DNA of 64,000 nucleotides from Thermococcus sp. 21S7 (GCF_012027615.1 NZ_SNUT01000002.1:124001-188000), one strand, 5' to 3'; shown: positions 30,555-39,551, counted from the first letter of the stretch. Notes: generated from the letters alone by a model not told the origin. Numbers and translations: made by a program.

Positions 30555-32545
30555 AGGAAGTCACGATAGCGATAATAGGCAACCCCAACGTCGGAAAAAC
30601 GACAGTCTTCAACGCTCTGACCGGGATGAGGCACAAGGTGGCCAACTGGCCCGGCGTCACGGTGGAGAAGAAGGAGGGCCGCTTCACCCACGGAGGGGTT
30701 GGGTTTCACATCGTTGACCTGCCCGGGGTCTACAGCCTCTCCGCCCGCTCCGTTGACGAAAGGATTGCGAGGAACTTCATACTCGAAGAGAGGCCTTCCC
30801 TGATAATCGACGTTGTGGACGCATCAAACCTCGAAAGAAACCTCTACCTCCTTCTTCAGATCCTTGAGATGGGTGTGCCCGTGGTCGTGGCACTCAACAA
30901 GATGGATTCCGCTGAGGAGAAGGGGCTGAAGATAGACCCCAGAAGGTTGGGGGAGAGGCTCCGCATTCCGGTTGTCCCGCTCGTGGCCACGAGGGGCGAA
31001 GGGGTTGAGGGGCTGAAGGACGCGGTTTTGTCTGCCTGCCGCAGCGGCGCAAAACCAAAACCGCCCACCTACCCGGGTTTTGAGGGGCATGTGAGGCGCC
31101 TGTCGGCGCTCCTCAACGGAAAGGTGGAAAACCCCACGTGGGTCGCGTTAAGGCTCCTTGAGGACGATGATGAAGTCAGGGAAATTGTGAAGGAAAGGGC
31201 GCCGGAGGCGCTCGATGAGTACAGGAAAATTCTGAGGGAAGAGGGTAAAACGGAGGAGGAGCTCCTGCTCGCGCTTGCGGACGCGCGCTACCGGCTCGCG
31301 GCGGAGATTGCAGGGTATGCCATCCTTGAGAGAAGGGAGCGGATGACGGTCTCGGATATGCTCGATGAGGTGTTCCTCCACAGGTGGCTCGGGATACCGG
31401 TCTTCGTCGCCCTTGTGTGGATGGCGTTCAAGTTCGCCTTCGACATAGCCGGGCCCTTTGTGGATGCTGTCGATGCGCTGTTCGCATGGCTCGGGGAGGT
31501 TGCCGGAGAGCACATAGGCAACGAAATGCTCTCCTCGCTCGTGGCCGATGGAATAATAGCCGGCGTTGGGAGCGTCCTCGTTTTCGTCCCCCAGATAGCC
31601 TTCCTGTTCCTTGCCTTCGCGTGGCTTGAGGACTCCGGCTATATGGCGAGGGCCGCTTTTGTGATGGACAGGGTCATGAAGAAGTTCGGGCTTCACGGCA
31701 AGTCCCTGATCCCCCTGCTCCTCGGCTTCAGCTGCAACGTTCCGGCGATAATGGCCACGAGGACCATCGAGGACGAGAAGGACAGAATCCTCACCGTGCT
31801 CGTCAATCCGCTCATGTCCTGCAGCGCCCGTCTGCCGGTCTACGCCCTCTTCGCAGGGGCATTCTTCGCGGGCAGGGAGGGCAGCGTTGTCACCGCGATG
31901 TACTTCCTCGGGATAGCCCTTGCGCTCGTGATGGCCTGGCTCTTCAGGAGGGCCATTTTCGGTGGCGAGCCCTCCTACTTCGTCATGGAACTCCCGCCCT
32001 ACAACCGGCCCAACTGGGGCTTAATTCTCGGGGTGACCTGGGAGAGGACAAAGAAGTTCCTCGCCAAGGCAGGCACGGTAATCTTCGGCACGGTCGTCCT
32101 GATATGGCTCCTGAGCGTTTTCGGGCCCGGCGGCTACATCGGGCCGGGGGCCTTTGAGAGCGGGGAGACGCTCTCGAAGTCATGGGTGGCCTGGATCGGC
32201 CGCGCCCTTGAGCCGCTCTTCAGCCCCCTTGGATGGAACTGGAAGGCCGTGGTCGGCCTCGTCTTCGGACTCCTTGCCAAGGAGGTGGTCGTGGGAACCC
32301 TTGGCATCCTCCACGGGGTCGGCGAGGAGGGCCTCGGGGAGGTGCTTGCCGCGAGCGGTGACTTCACTCCCGTTTCGGCCTTCGCGTACATGGCCTTCGT
32401 TTTGATTTACGTGCCCTGCATAGCCACCATTGGAGCAATAAAGGGCGAGATAGGCGGCAAATGGGCGGCCTTTGCGGTGGCCTACGGGATAGTGCTGGCC
32501 TACGCAGTTGCCCTTCTTATAGTTGCAGGGGGTGCTCTGATATGA
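30551..32545 (+). CDS. feoB: ferrous iron transport protein B
   Basis: About 664 residues. N-terminal GTPase: G1 GNPNVGKTT, G3 DLPGVYSL, G4 ALNKMD, followed by a helical GDI-like region. From about residue 270 come the membrane helices with the Gate motifs, including SCNVPAIMATRTI and LMSCSARLPVYALFAGAFF; the cysteines in these are candidates for Fe(II) relay. It moves Fe2+ inward. It lies between two feoA genes and a small membrane protein gene, all overlapping by four bases. Confidence 0.96.
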   Translation: MKEVTIAIIGNPNVGKTTVFNALTGMRHKVANWPGVTVEKKEGRFTHGGVGFHIVDLPGVYSLSARSVDERIARNFILEERPSLIIDVVDASNLERNLYLLLQILEMGVPVVVALNKMDSAEEKGLKIDPRRLGERLRIPVVPLVATRGEGVEGLKDAVLSACRSGAKPKPPTYPGFEGHVRRLSALLNGKVENPTWVALRLLEDDDEVREIVKERAPEALDEYRKILREEGKTEEELLLALADARYRLAAEIAGYAILERRERMTVSDMLDEVFLHRWLGIPVFVALVWMAFKFAFDIAGPFVDAVDALFAWLGEVAGEHIGNEMLSSLVADGIIAGVGSVLVFVPQIAFLFLAFAWLEDSGYMARAAFVMDRVMKKFGLHGKSLIPLLLGFSCNVPAIMATRTIEDEKDRILTVLVNPLMSCSARLPVYALFAGAFFAGREGSVVTAMYFLGIALALVMAWLFRRAIFGGEPSYFVMELPPYNRPNWGLILGVTWERTKKFLAKAGTVIFGTVVLIWLLSVFGPGGYIGPGAFESGETLSKSWVAWIGRALEPLFSPLGWNWKAVVGLVFGLLAKEVVVGTLGILHGVGEEGLGEVLAASGDFTPVSAFAYMAFVLIYVPCIATIGAIKGEIGGKWAAFAVAYGIVLAYAVALLIVAGGALI

Positions 32546-32955
32546 ACACGAAGAACACCGGAATAACGTGTGCCGTACTTGGCACCACATTCCTGCTCGC
32601 GGGGTTTGCTGAGATGCTGGCCTTCGCAGGGGCTGTTACTTCAGAGGCGCCCGCCCTCAGCGGGGACTTTTTCACCGGCTTTGTCCTGCTGACGATAGGA
32701 GCCGTCTTTCTGACCGGTGTCCCAAAGGCCCGGAAGGGGGAGAGCAGGAGCGTTGCCTACCTCTACTCCGGCCTGCTCCTCGGCCTCGGTCTCCTCGCGG
32801 TGGGTGCCTTTTACACCCTCGCCGATTTCGTCGGCACCGCCGTGGTTGAGGGCCAGCCATGGAGCCCCCGTGTGCCGCTCTACCTGCTGCTCGGCGTTGT
32901 CTCGGGCCTAATCTACATCCCCGTTAGAAAGGGGGTGAGGGAATGGACTGGATAA
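32542..32955 (+). CDS. small membrane protein in feo operon
   Basis: About 137 residues, four membrane helices (ITCAVLGTTFLLAGFAEMLAF, FFTGFVLLTIGAVFLTGV, AYLYSGLLLGLGLLAVGAFYTLADFV, VPLYLLLGVVSGLIYIPV). ATG overlaps the feoB stop; its end overlaps the radical SAM gene by 13 bases. No motif identifies it. A FeoC-like or accessory subunit is possible, but FeoC proteins are normally small winged helices, so this is something else. Confidence 0.68.
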   Translation: MNTKNTGITCAVLGTTFLLAGFAEMLAFAGAVTSEAPALSGDFFTGFVLLTIGAVFLTGVPKARKGESRSVAYLYSGLLLGLGLLAVGAFYTLADFVGTAVVEGQPWSPRVPLYLLLGVVSGLIYIPVRKGVREWTG

Positions 32956-34133
32956 AGACCCACCACAGGGCCCTCTCCCCCCTGCGGCCCTTTTTCAGGG
33001 ACGTGGACGTCTCGGTTCCCAGGCTCTACCGGAACAGGAAGGGGTTCCTCTACGTCCACGTCCCGTTCTGCACCGGCAACTGCACGTTCTGCATCCTCTA
33101 CCGGGAGAGGCCAACGGTACCCTATGAGAGGTACGTGAACGCCCTCCTCAGGGAGCTCCGGAACTGTCACTCCTTCAAACCTGTGGTGGTGTACTTCGGC
33201 GGGGGTACACCGACCCTCCTTCCCGCGGAGGGGTTCGGGGAGATACTCGACGAAGTCACCTCCAGGACATCGCCGGGAGAAGTCACCGTGGAGAGCACCG
33301 TGTCCGAGTTTGACGAGGAGAAGGCCAGGGCCCTCTCGGAGCTTGGGGTGAACAGGATAAGCTTTGGCATCCAGACGTTTGAGGGGCGGAAAAGGGCACT
33401 CCTCGGCAGACGTTCCGGGGCGGAGGAGGCCTTTAAAAAGCTCAAACTCGCGATGGAGTACTTTGACGTTGTATCGGTAGACCTCCTCTACGACCTCCCC
33501 TTCGGAAATACCCTCTTAGAGGACGTTGAGACAGTTATAAAGCTCGATATCGACGGGCTCTCGATATACCCCCTTGAGCACACGCCACTGACGGCCAAAT
33601 ACCCCCACCCCTCCGTGGAGGAGAACCTGAGGGACTTTCTGTCCGCGGTAACGTTCCTGTACGAGCACGGCTACCGGCACCTCTCGATGAACCACTTCAC
33701 GAACGGGAGGGACGGTTTCCTCTACTCTGTAACGTTCACGAGGCCTGAGGTGCCCCTCCTCGGTATCGGGCCCGGAGCGGGAGGTCACGTAATGGGGCAC
33801 CGCATCTTTCATTCTCCGGGAGTGGGGAGGTACCTCTCGAATCCCTACTCGGTGAAGGCGGTTCTTTCCGGGGCTTTCGACTTTGAGCGGTTTGCATCGC
33901 GGCTTTTCGAGGGGAGGCTTACCTTTGATACCTTCAGGCTGGAGGACTTCCCCTCGCTGGCCATCGCGGAGGAAAGGGGATGGGTCGAGGTAAGGGGCAA
34001 AACCGCCCTTTTAACGCCCCTCGGCCTCTTCTGGGCGAACACCCTCGCCTATCTGATGTGCCTCGACTACGTCCGTACGAGGCTCGAAGCGGCGCTCGGA
34101 GAAGCTGAAGTCGGGGGTGAAGCGGCCCCCTAA
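32943..34133 (+). CDS. HemW/ChuW-like radical SAM protein in iron operon
   Basis: About 396 residues. Radical SAM cluster CTGNCTFC (CxxxCxxC, about residue 43), preceded by YVHVPFC as in the HemN/HemW/ChuW group; later VYFGGGTPTLL, VNRISFGIQTF, DLLYDLPFG and GIGPGAGGHVMG. HemN-type enzymes act on porphyrinogens, ChuW opens heme anaerobically to free iron, and HemW carries heme. Thermococcales are not known to make heme, and the gene sits in the feo operon, so release of iron from heme-like sources is an attractive idea (inference). It converges on lrp with four bases of overlap. Confidence 0.85.
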   Translation: MDWIKTHHRALSPLRPFFRDVDVSVPRLYRNRKGFLYVHVPFCTGNCTFCILYRERPTVPYERYVNALLRELRNCHSFKPVVVYFGGGTPTLLPAEGFGEILDEVTSRTSPGEVTVESTVSEFDEEKARALSELGVNRISFGIQTFEGRKRALLGRRSGAEEAFKKLKLAMEYFDVVSVDLLYDLPFGNTLLEDVETVIKLDIDGLSIYPLEHTPLTAKYPHPSVEENLRDFLSAVTFLYEHGYRHLSMNHFTNGRDGFLYSVTFTRPEVPLLGIGPGAGGHVMGHRIFHSPGVGRYLSNPYSVKAVLSGAFDFERFASRLFEGRLTFDTFRLEDFPSLAIAEERGWVEVRGKTALLTPLGLFWANTLAYLMCLDYVRTRLEAALGEAEVGGEAAP

Positions 34134-34591
34134 AACACCCTCGCGTAGCCCCACTTCCGGACGCTCGTGAGGATTGAGGTTTCGGTGCTCCTCAGCCCCT
34201 CTATTTTTCCGAGCTTTTCTATGAGGAAGCTCTCAAGCTCCTGGAGGTCCTTAACGGTCACCTGCATGAGTATATCGTGCGCCCCGGTCGCTATACCGAG
34301 AACGTCCACCTCGGGAAGTTTGCTCAGCTCCTCGGCGGCCTTTTTCACCCTGCTCGGCTCGACATCAACGGCTATGAAAGCGACTATTGAATAGCCGGCC
34401 TTGAAGGGGTTTATCAGCGCCGAGAACTTCCTGATGACGCCCCTCTCGACGAGCTTCTTCACGCGCAGCCTGACCGTCGATTCCGGCACCTTGAGGCGTC
34501 TCGCTATCTCGGAGTAGCTGGCCCGCCCGTCCTCCTGAAGGATGTGGAGTATCATCCTGTCAAGTTCGTCAAGGTGCTCATTAGTTCGCAT
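34130..34591 (-). CDS. Lrp/AsnC family transcriptional regulator
   Basis: About 153 residues. N-terminal HTH: LDELDRMILHILQEDGRASYSEIARRLKVPESTVRLRVKKLVERGVI. C-terminal RAM/ACT-like domain from about residue 65: AGYSIVAFIAVDVEPSRVKKAAEELSKLPEVDVLGIATGAHDILMQV. It binds DNA as a dimer or octamer in response to amino acids. The start follows GGGGTGAAAA; the longer open frame starts without signals. It faces the class III aminotransferase gene, its likely target. Confidence 0.88.
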   Translation of the reverse strand: MRTNEHLDELDRMILHILQEDGRASYSEIARRLKVPESTVRLRVKKLVERGVIRKFSALINPFKAGYSIVAFIAVDVEPSRVKKAAEELSKLPEVDVLGIATGAHDILMQVTVKDLQELESFLIEKLGKIEGLRSTETSILTSVRKWGYARVF

Positions 34592-34599
34592 TTTTTCAC

Positions 34600-34661
34600 C
34601 CCAATTTTTGTCAGTATTTTGCACTACTTTTAATTTTTCTGCGAAATCAGCAAAATTTGGG
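34600..34661. promoter_or_regulatory. divergent lrp/aminotransferase control region with inverted repeat
   Basis: CCCAATTTTTG (34600-34610) and CAAAATTTGGG (34651-34661) are inverted copies with one mismatch, 40 bases apart. GCGAAATC occurs twice (near 34641 and 34661). The minus-strand TATA for lrp (AAATTAAAAG) lies between the arms. Spacing of about four helical turns is common for Lrp-type octamer binding. Confidence 0.42.
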
Positions 34662-34707
34662 CGAAATCCCTATTAATTCCAAGCACATATAACAGTACGG
34701 TGAGAGC

Positions 34708-36051
34708 ATGGGGTATCCCAAGAACAGGGAGGAAGTCCTGGAGCGCTATTCACGGGTTTTCCCGAGGTCAGCGCGCGTCACCTACGCGCCGATAGTGGGG
34801 GTCAAAGCCCGGAACGCCCTCGTCTGGGACATCGAGGGCAGGGAGTACATAGACTTCCTGAGCGATGCGGCAGTCCAGAACGTCGGCCACAACAACCCCC
34901 GGGTTGTAGACGCAATAAGGGAGCAGGCGGAGAGGCTGATACACTTCACCTTTATCTACGGCTTCCCGGTTGAGCCGCTCCTCCTGGCTGAAAAGCTCGC
35001 CGAGATAGCGCCGATTGAAAATCCAAAGGTCAGCTTCGGAATGACTGGGAGCGACGCCAATGATGGGGCAATAAAACTCGCGAGGGCCTATACACGGAGG
35101 AGGACGATACTCAGCTACCTCAGGAGCTACTACGGGGCGACCTACGGCGCGATGAGCATAACAGGCCTTGACTTCGAGGTTCGCTCCATAGTGGGGGAGC
35201 TGAGCGGTATTCATTACCTCCCATACCCCAACTGCTACCGCTGTCCCTTCGGGAAGGATCCGAAGACCTGCAAAATGGAGTGTGTCTCATACATCAGGGA
35301 GAAGTTCGAGGGGGAGGTCTACGCCGAGGGAACCGCCGCACTCTTCGCCGAACCGATACAGGGCGATGCCGGGATGGTCGTTCCGCCGGAGGGCTACTTC
35401 AAAAAGGTGAAGAGAATCCTCGATGAACACGGCATCCTCCTGGCTGTGGACGAGGTTCAGAGCGGCATGGGAAGAACCGGAAGGTGGTTCGCGATAGAGC
35501 ACTTCGGGGTTGAACCGGACATAATAACCCTCGCGAAGCCCCTCGGGGGAGGACTGCCGATAAGCGCGATAATAGGGCGCTCCGAGGTCATGGAATCCCT
35601 TCCCCCGCTCGGCCACACCTTCACCCTCAGCGGCAATCCCGTGACGAGCAGAGCTGCTTTGGCGGTTATCGAGGAGATAGAGGAGAAGGACCTGCTCAGG
35701 AGGGCGGAGAAGCTCGGAAAACACACAAAAAGACGGCTCGAAAAGATGAAGGAGGAGCACGAGCTCATCGGCGACGTCCGCGGTTTAGGCCTGATGCTCG
35801 GCGTTGACCTTGTGAAGGACAGGGAGACGAAGGAGAGGGCCTATGAAGAGGCCAGAAAGGTCGTCTGGCGTGCCTACGAGCTGGGTCTAGTCCTTGCGTT
35901 CCTCCAGGGCAACGTGCTGAGGATTCAGCCTCCCCTCACGATAGAGGAGGACCTCCTTGATGAGGGTCTCGACAGGCTGGAACGGGCCATAGCCGACGTG
36001 GAGAACGGTAATGTCCCCGACGAGGTTCTGACGAAGGTTCAGGGCTGGTGA
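34708..36051 (+). CDS. class III aminotransferase / amino acid racemase-like PLP enzyme
   Basis: About 447 residues of a fold-type I PLP enzyme. Motifs: [28 protein letters not shown] (phosphate loop), [18 protein letters not shown] (PLP ring Asp) and [16 protein letters not shown], with the Lys in TLAKPLGGG that forms the Schiff base. The sequence, including [12 protein letters not shown], is close to what I remember of the broad-substrate amino-acid racemase and related omega-aminotransferases of Thermococcales; which reaction it performs is not decidable here. ATG after GGTGAGAGC. TATA CATATAAC lies about 20 bases upstream of the start. Divergent to lrp. Confidence 0.85.
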   Translation: MGYPKNREEVLERYSRVFPRSARVTYAPIVGVKARNALVWDIEGREYIDFLSDAAVQNVGHNNPRVVDAIREQAERLIHFTFIYGFPVEPLLLAEKLAEIAPIENPKVSFGMTGSDANDGAIKLARAYTRRRTILSYLRSYYGATYGAMSITGLDFEVRSIVGELSGIHYLPYPNCYRCPFGKDPKTCKMECVSYIREKFEGEVYAEGTAALFAEPIQGDAGMVVPPEGYFKKVKRILDEHGILLAVDEVQSGMGRTGRWFAIEHFGVEPDIITLAKPLGGGLPISAIIGRSEVMESLPPLGHTFTLSGNPVTSRAALAVIEEIEEKDLLRRAEKLGKHTKRRLEKMKEEHELIGDVRGLGLMLGVDLVKDRETKERAYEEARKVVWRAYELGLVLAFLQGNVLRIQPPLTIEEDLLDEGLDRLERAIADVENGNVPDEVLTKVQGW

Positions 36052-36127
36052 TTAACATTTTTCTGTCTATTTCTCCCACTCCCGAAAACTTTTTAAACAA
36101 ACTTCCACACAGCTTGAGCGGGCTTCA

Positions 36128-37429
36128 ATGGAGACCCTGGAAACCATGAAAGGACAGGTACTGAAGGTTGGAATCGAGGATAAGGTCGAACCTTCAAAGG
36201 CTTTGGTTTTTGGCCTTCAGCACGTTCTCGCGATGTTCGGTGCCACCGTCACCGTGCCTCTGGTTGTGGGGGGCGCCGTTGGTCTGAGCGGCTCCGAGAT
36301 TGCCCTCATGATACAGGCCGTTCTGCTGGCGATGGGCATCGCAACGCTGCTCCAGACGACGATAGGCTCAAGGTATCCAATAGTGCAGGGCTCAAGCTTC
36401 GCCTTTATCCCGGGGCTGATAGCGATAGGCTCAAGCCTCGGAATGGCAGCGGTTCAGGGTGCGCTGATCGTTGGGGGTTTGATAGAGGCCGCCATCGGAT
36501 GGCTCGGGATAATCGGGAAGGTCAGGAGGCTCTTCACCCCGCTGGTCACGGGCGTCACGATAACGCTGATAGGCTTCAGCCTGGCCGACGTCGCGGTTAA
36601 GAACTTCTTCAACTTCTACGCCGACCCGTCTGGAGGAACCATTGCCCGGGCAACCCTGGTCGCGGTCGTAACTTTCCTAACGACCGTTATGGTCGCCCTG
36701 AAGGCAAAGGGAAGCCTGAAGGCGATGCCGGTCGTTGTGGGTGCCGCGGTCGGCTATCTCGTGAGCGTTCCCCTTGGCCTCGTTAATCTTGACCTCGTGA
36801 AAAGCCTGCCGGTCGTGAGCATCCCAAGGCCCTTCCCGTGGGGCGAGCCGGTCTTCGATACCACTGCGATAGTCCTGCTTCTCTTCGCCTTCCTGGTGAG
36901 CATCATAGAGAGCGTTGGGGACTACCACGCGATAGCCACCGTTACGGGCTCCGAGGTAACCGGCGGGCACATAGCGAGGGGAATCGGCAGCGAGGGCCTG
37001 GCATGTTCGATAGCCGGCCTCCTCGGCGCGTGCGGAACGACGAGCTACTCCGAGAACATAGGCGTCGTTGCCCTGACCAAGGTCGGCAGCAGGTACGTGG
37101 TGCAGATAGGGGCGGTTATCCTCATACTGCTCTCCCTGGTTCCGAAGTTCGCGGGAGTTCTGGCGTCAATGCCTGCCCCGGTTCTCGGCGGCCTGACCCT
37201 GGCCCTCTACGGAATGATAAGCGTCACGGGGCTGAGGCTGATAAAGGAGAGGGTTGAGTTCAACGACAGGAACACGCTGATACTGGCCGCCGCGCTGATA
37301 GCCGGCCTCGGAGCGCCCCAGCTGCCGCAGGAGTTTCTGACGGCCTTCCCGAAGATAGTCGCCAGCATCATGGAGTCTGGAATGGCGGTGGGGGCACTTA
37401 CAGCTATAGTGCTCGACAGGCTCCTCTGA
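36128..37429 (+). CDS. uracil-xanthine permease (NCS2 family)
   Basis: About 433 residues and 13-14 membrane segments. NCS2 signatures: FGLQHVLAMFGATVTVPLVVGG near residue 28, YPIVQGSSFAFIPGLI, and the substrate loop ESVGDYHAIATVTG around residue 262, with the family motif near GLLGACGTTSYSENIGVVALTKVGSRYV. It imports uracil or a xanthine-type purine with protons or sodium. TATA CTTTTTAAAC is about 35 bases upstream; the first ATG is used, a second lies six codons in. Followed by a T-rich terminator. Confidence 0.88.
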   Translation: METLETMKGQVLKVGIEDKVEPSKALVFGLQHVLAMFGATVTVPLVVGGAVGLSGSEIALMIQAVLLAMGIATLLQTTIGSRYPIVQGSSFAFIPGLIAIGSSLGMAAVQGALIVGGLIEAAIGWLGIIGKVRRLFTPLVTGVTITLIGFSLADVAVKNFFNFYADPSGGTIARATLVAVVTFLTTVMVALKAKGSLKAMPVVVGAAVGYLVSVPLGLVNLDLVKSLPVVSIPRPFPWGEPVFDTTAIVLLLFAFLVSIIESVGDYHAIATVTGSEVTGGHIARGIGSEGLACSIAGLLGACGTTSYSENIGVVALTKVGSRYVVQIGAVILILLSLVPKFAGVLASMPAPVLGGLTLALYGMISVTGLRLIKERVEFNDRNTLILAAALIAGLGAPQLPQEFLTAFPKIVASIMESGMAVGALTAIVLDRLL

Positions 37430-37446
37430 ATTTCTCTTTTTTTATG
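37430..37446 (+). terminator. T-rich terminator after the NCS2 permease
   Basis: TTTCTCTTTTTTT follows the stop codon by one base; archaeal termination needs only such a T run. On the opposite strand the DUF996 gene ends just to the right. Confidence 0.5.
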
Positions 37447-37464
37447 AAAGACAAAAGAAAAGGG

Positions 37465-38040
37465 TCACCAGATGATCTCTTCTTCCGCGGGGGCTGGCCC
37501 AGGCTCCTCTCCAATCTCCTCGGGCATCTTGTTGAAGGCTATTATGACGAAGACGCGCGCTATCAGGAGCAGCAGGAATCCGACGAGGACTATGGCTGTT
37601 AGTGCACCCCACCACACCCACGTGGCAGCGTCTTTGAACTCCTTGGTGTTGGTTATCTCGTACATCGCAAGCCAGGCCCTCCTCTGGAAGTAGGCCGCTC
37701 CGATTATCAGGGCCACGAACACTATAAAGAGCAGGACTGCCAGCCCTATCCCTGCCGATTCGCTGGGGTGCCATCTCCCAGGAGCGAGGGTGAACGTTCC
37801 GAAGAGAAGGGCGAGGGTGACAATCATGCCACCCGCAGCGAAGATGACGGCGTAGAGGTAGTTCTTGAAGGGCCTATCGTCGCCCACGGCATCGCCTATG
37901 CCCTTGAGTGCCAGCAGTATCAGGATGAAACCGATCAGCGATACCACGCTACCGACGTACGGTACAAAACCGCCAACGAGAGTGAGGATTGCCCCCCACA
38001 TTCCCATGCTTTTTTCACTGCTGACGTTAACAACAACCAT
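37465..38040 (-). CDS. DUF996 membrane protein, first copy
   Basis: About 191 residues with five or so membrane helices. Typical DUF996 features: VSSEKSMGMWGAILTLVGGFVPYVGSVVSLIGFILILLALKGIGDAVGDDRPFKNYLYAVI, then two further helices and RRAWLAMYEITNTKEFKDAATWVWWGALTAIVLVGFLLLLIARVF. The ATG has GGTGGTTTCG in front. A close relative lies directly upstream. Function unknown. Confidence 0.8.
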   Translation of the reverse strand: MVVVNVSSEKSMGMWGAILTLVGGFVPYVGSVVSLIGFILILLALKGIGDAVGDDRPFKNYLYAVIFAAGGMIVTLALLFGTFTLAPGRWHPSESAGIGLAVLLFIVFVALIIGAAYFQRRAWLAMYEITNTKEFKDAATWVWWGALTAIVLVGFLLLLIARVFVIIAFNKMPEEIGEEPGPAPAEEEIIW

Positions 38041-38100
38041 CGAAACCACCGTATGGGAATCCATTGGGGGCTTAAAAACCTTACCTAAAAAAATGGAAAA

Positions 38101-38694
38101 TCATACAATCGGGTTGAACTCCTCCGCGCCGGCCCTTTCCTCCAGCTCCTCCGGGAGGTTGGTGAAGGCCAGTATCTGGTACACCGCAGCCACGAGGAGG
38201 AGGACGAGACCCACGACGACTATTGCCAGCACCGCACCCCACAGGAGCCACGTGGCGGTTTTGTTGAACTCCTCAACGCCCGTGAGCTCGTACATGACGC
38301 GCCAAGTCTTTATGGCATAGTAGATGCCGATTACTGCGGCCGCAAGCAGTATGAGTATTCCTAAGCCCAGAAAGGCGATTCCGATCGTGGATATCGTGTC
38401 CGCCTCGTCAACGAAGGCGGGTATCGAGACGGCTCCTATTGCCATGAATACAACGGCGATTATGGCTCCAGCTATGCCCGATATGACCGAGTACAGGTAG
38501 TACCTGAAGGGTCTTCCATCCCCAAGCTTGTCCCCGATTCCTTTCAGCGAGAGCAGTATCAGCACTTCTCCAATCAGCGACACCGCCCCTAAGAACGCCC
38601 CTATGTAGGGGATTATGCCGAGGAATCCCCCGACAACCATCAGAACCGAACCTATTAGGCCGTAGTTCTTTTCGCTCTTCAGGTTTACCGTCAT
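38101..38694 (-). CDS. DUF996 membrane protein, second copy
   Basis: About 197 residues, same layout as its neighbour: LKSEKNYGLIGSVLMVVGGFLGIIPYIGAFLGAVSLIGEVLILLSLKGIGDKLGDGRPFRYYLYSVI and a C-terminal TWRVMYELTGVEEFNKTATWLLWGAVLAIVVVGLVLLLVAAVYQ. Gene duplication is evident. Start after GGGTGATG. Between the two is a TATA on this strand (GGTTTTTAAGCC), so the downstream copy has its own promoter. No function known. Confidence 0.8.
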   Translation of the reverse strand: MTVNLKSEKNYGLIGSVLMVVGGFLGIIPYIGAFLGAVSLIGEVLILLSLKGIGDKLGDGRPFRYYLYSVISGIAGAIIAVVFMAIGAVSIPAFVDEADTISTIGIAFLGLGILILLAAAVIGIYYAIKTWRVMYELTGVEEFNKTATWLLWGAVLAIVVVGLVLLLVAAVYQILAFTNLPEELEERAGAEEFNPIV

Positions 38695-38737
38695 CACATC
38701 ACCCCTCCACGTTGTTGACCCTTATAACTTTAAAAGG

Positions 38738-38790
38738 TTACCTTTTTCTTTTGAAAGCCCTGTCGTTCCGAACGGGAGCATCTCGTCAGC
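38738..38790 (+). mobile_element. IS200/IS605 left-end remnant after TTAC
   Basis: TTAC (38738-38741) is followed by a sequence matching the left end of the 62 kb relic: CTTTTTCTTTTGAAAG here, ATTTTTCTTTTGAAAG there, each then with a short GC-rich hairpin (CGTTCCGAACG here). TTAC is the target tetranucleotide flanking left ends in IS608-type elements. No right end or transposase is nearby, so only a fragment remains. Confidence 0.5.
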
Positions 38791-38816
38791 TGGAGGGGAA
38801 AGAAAAGAGATGTGGA

Positions 38817-39551
38817 TTACTCCTTCTTCTCCTCGGGCTTGGCCTGGGCCTTTTCCTCAGTCTTCCCAGCCGGCTTGACTTCCTTCTTTTCGGACGGCTT
38901 GGCGGCCTCTTTCTTTTCCTGGGCCGTGGCAGGCTTTGCCGCTGGCTTGGCCGGCGTCGGCTTCTTGGGCGGCCTCAGACCGTAGCCGAGTATCTTGAAC
39001 TCTATCTTGTCTCCGTCGCGGAGGTGGTAGATGTGAGTACCGTCCTCGCGCTTCTCGATCTTGACCACCGGGAAGCGGTAGTCCCTGAACTTCTCGTTGA
39101 GCTCCCTGACCTTCTTCGGGTCTATGGGCACCCAGTCGTAGAGCTCCAGGTCCTCCTCCAGGCCGCCGGTGGTGAGGTAGTAGTTCTCGGTGAAGTCAAG
39201 GGCACCGGTCGGGCAGACGTCGACACAGAACTGGCAGAAGGTGCACCTGCCGTAGTCCACCTTCGGGTGCGGCCTCTTCTCCATCTTGCCATCTACTTCC
39301 ATCCATGTCATCTCTATAGCCCTGGCTGGACATATCTGGCCGCAGAAGTTACAGCCGACGCAGGTCTTCCAGTTCAGCGTGTGGAACCCCCTGTACTTCG
39401 GTGCCGGCTCTATCTGCTCGAAGGGTATCTTTAGCGTAACCGGCTTCTTGAAGAGGTACTTGATGCCCATCCACGGCTTGACGAATGATTTCTTGAGCTT
39501 GACCTTCTCCTCGCCGACGACCCTAACCTTTGGCTTCTCAACGTTCTCCAT
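38817..39551 (-). CDS. mbxN: Mbx complex 2x[4Fe-4S] ferredoxin-like subunit MbxN
   Basis: About 244 residues. Two [4Fe-4S] motifs, CVGCNFCGQICPARAI and CTFCQFCVDVCPTGAL (about residues 65 and 107), as in NuoI/MbhN; they hand electrons from ferredoxin to MbxJ. The last 55 residues are rich in Lys, Pro, Ala and Glu (KKPTPAKPAAKPATAQEKKE...), a disordered tail. Start after GGTGATGAAG. Last gene of the mbx operon and nearly touching mbxL. Confidence 0.9.
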   Translation of the reverse strand: MENVEKPKVRVVGEEKVKLKKSFVKPWMGIKYLFKKPVTLKIPFEQIEPAPKYRGFHTLNWKTCVGCNFCGQICPARAIEMTWMEVDGKMEKRPHPKVDYGRCTFCQFCVDVCPTGALDFTENYYLTTGGLEEDLELYDWVPIDPKKVRELNEKFRDYRFPVVKIEKREDGTHIYHLRDGDKIEFKILGYGLRPPKKPTPAKPAAKPATAQEKKEAAKPSEKKEVKPAGKTEEKAQAKPEEKKE

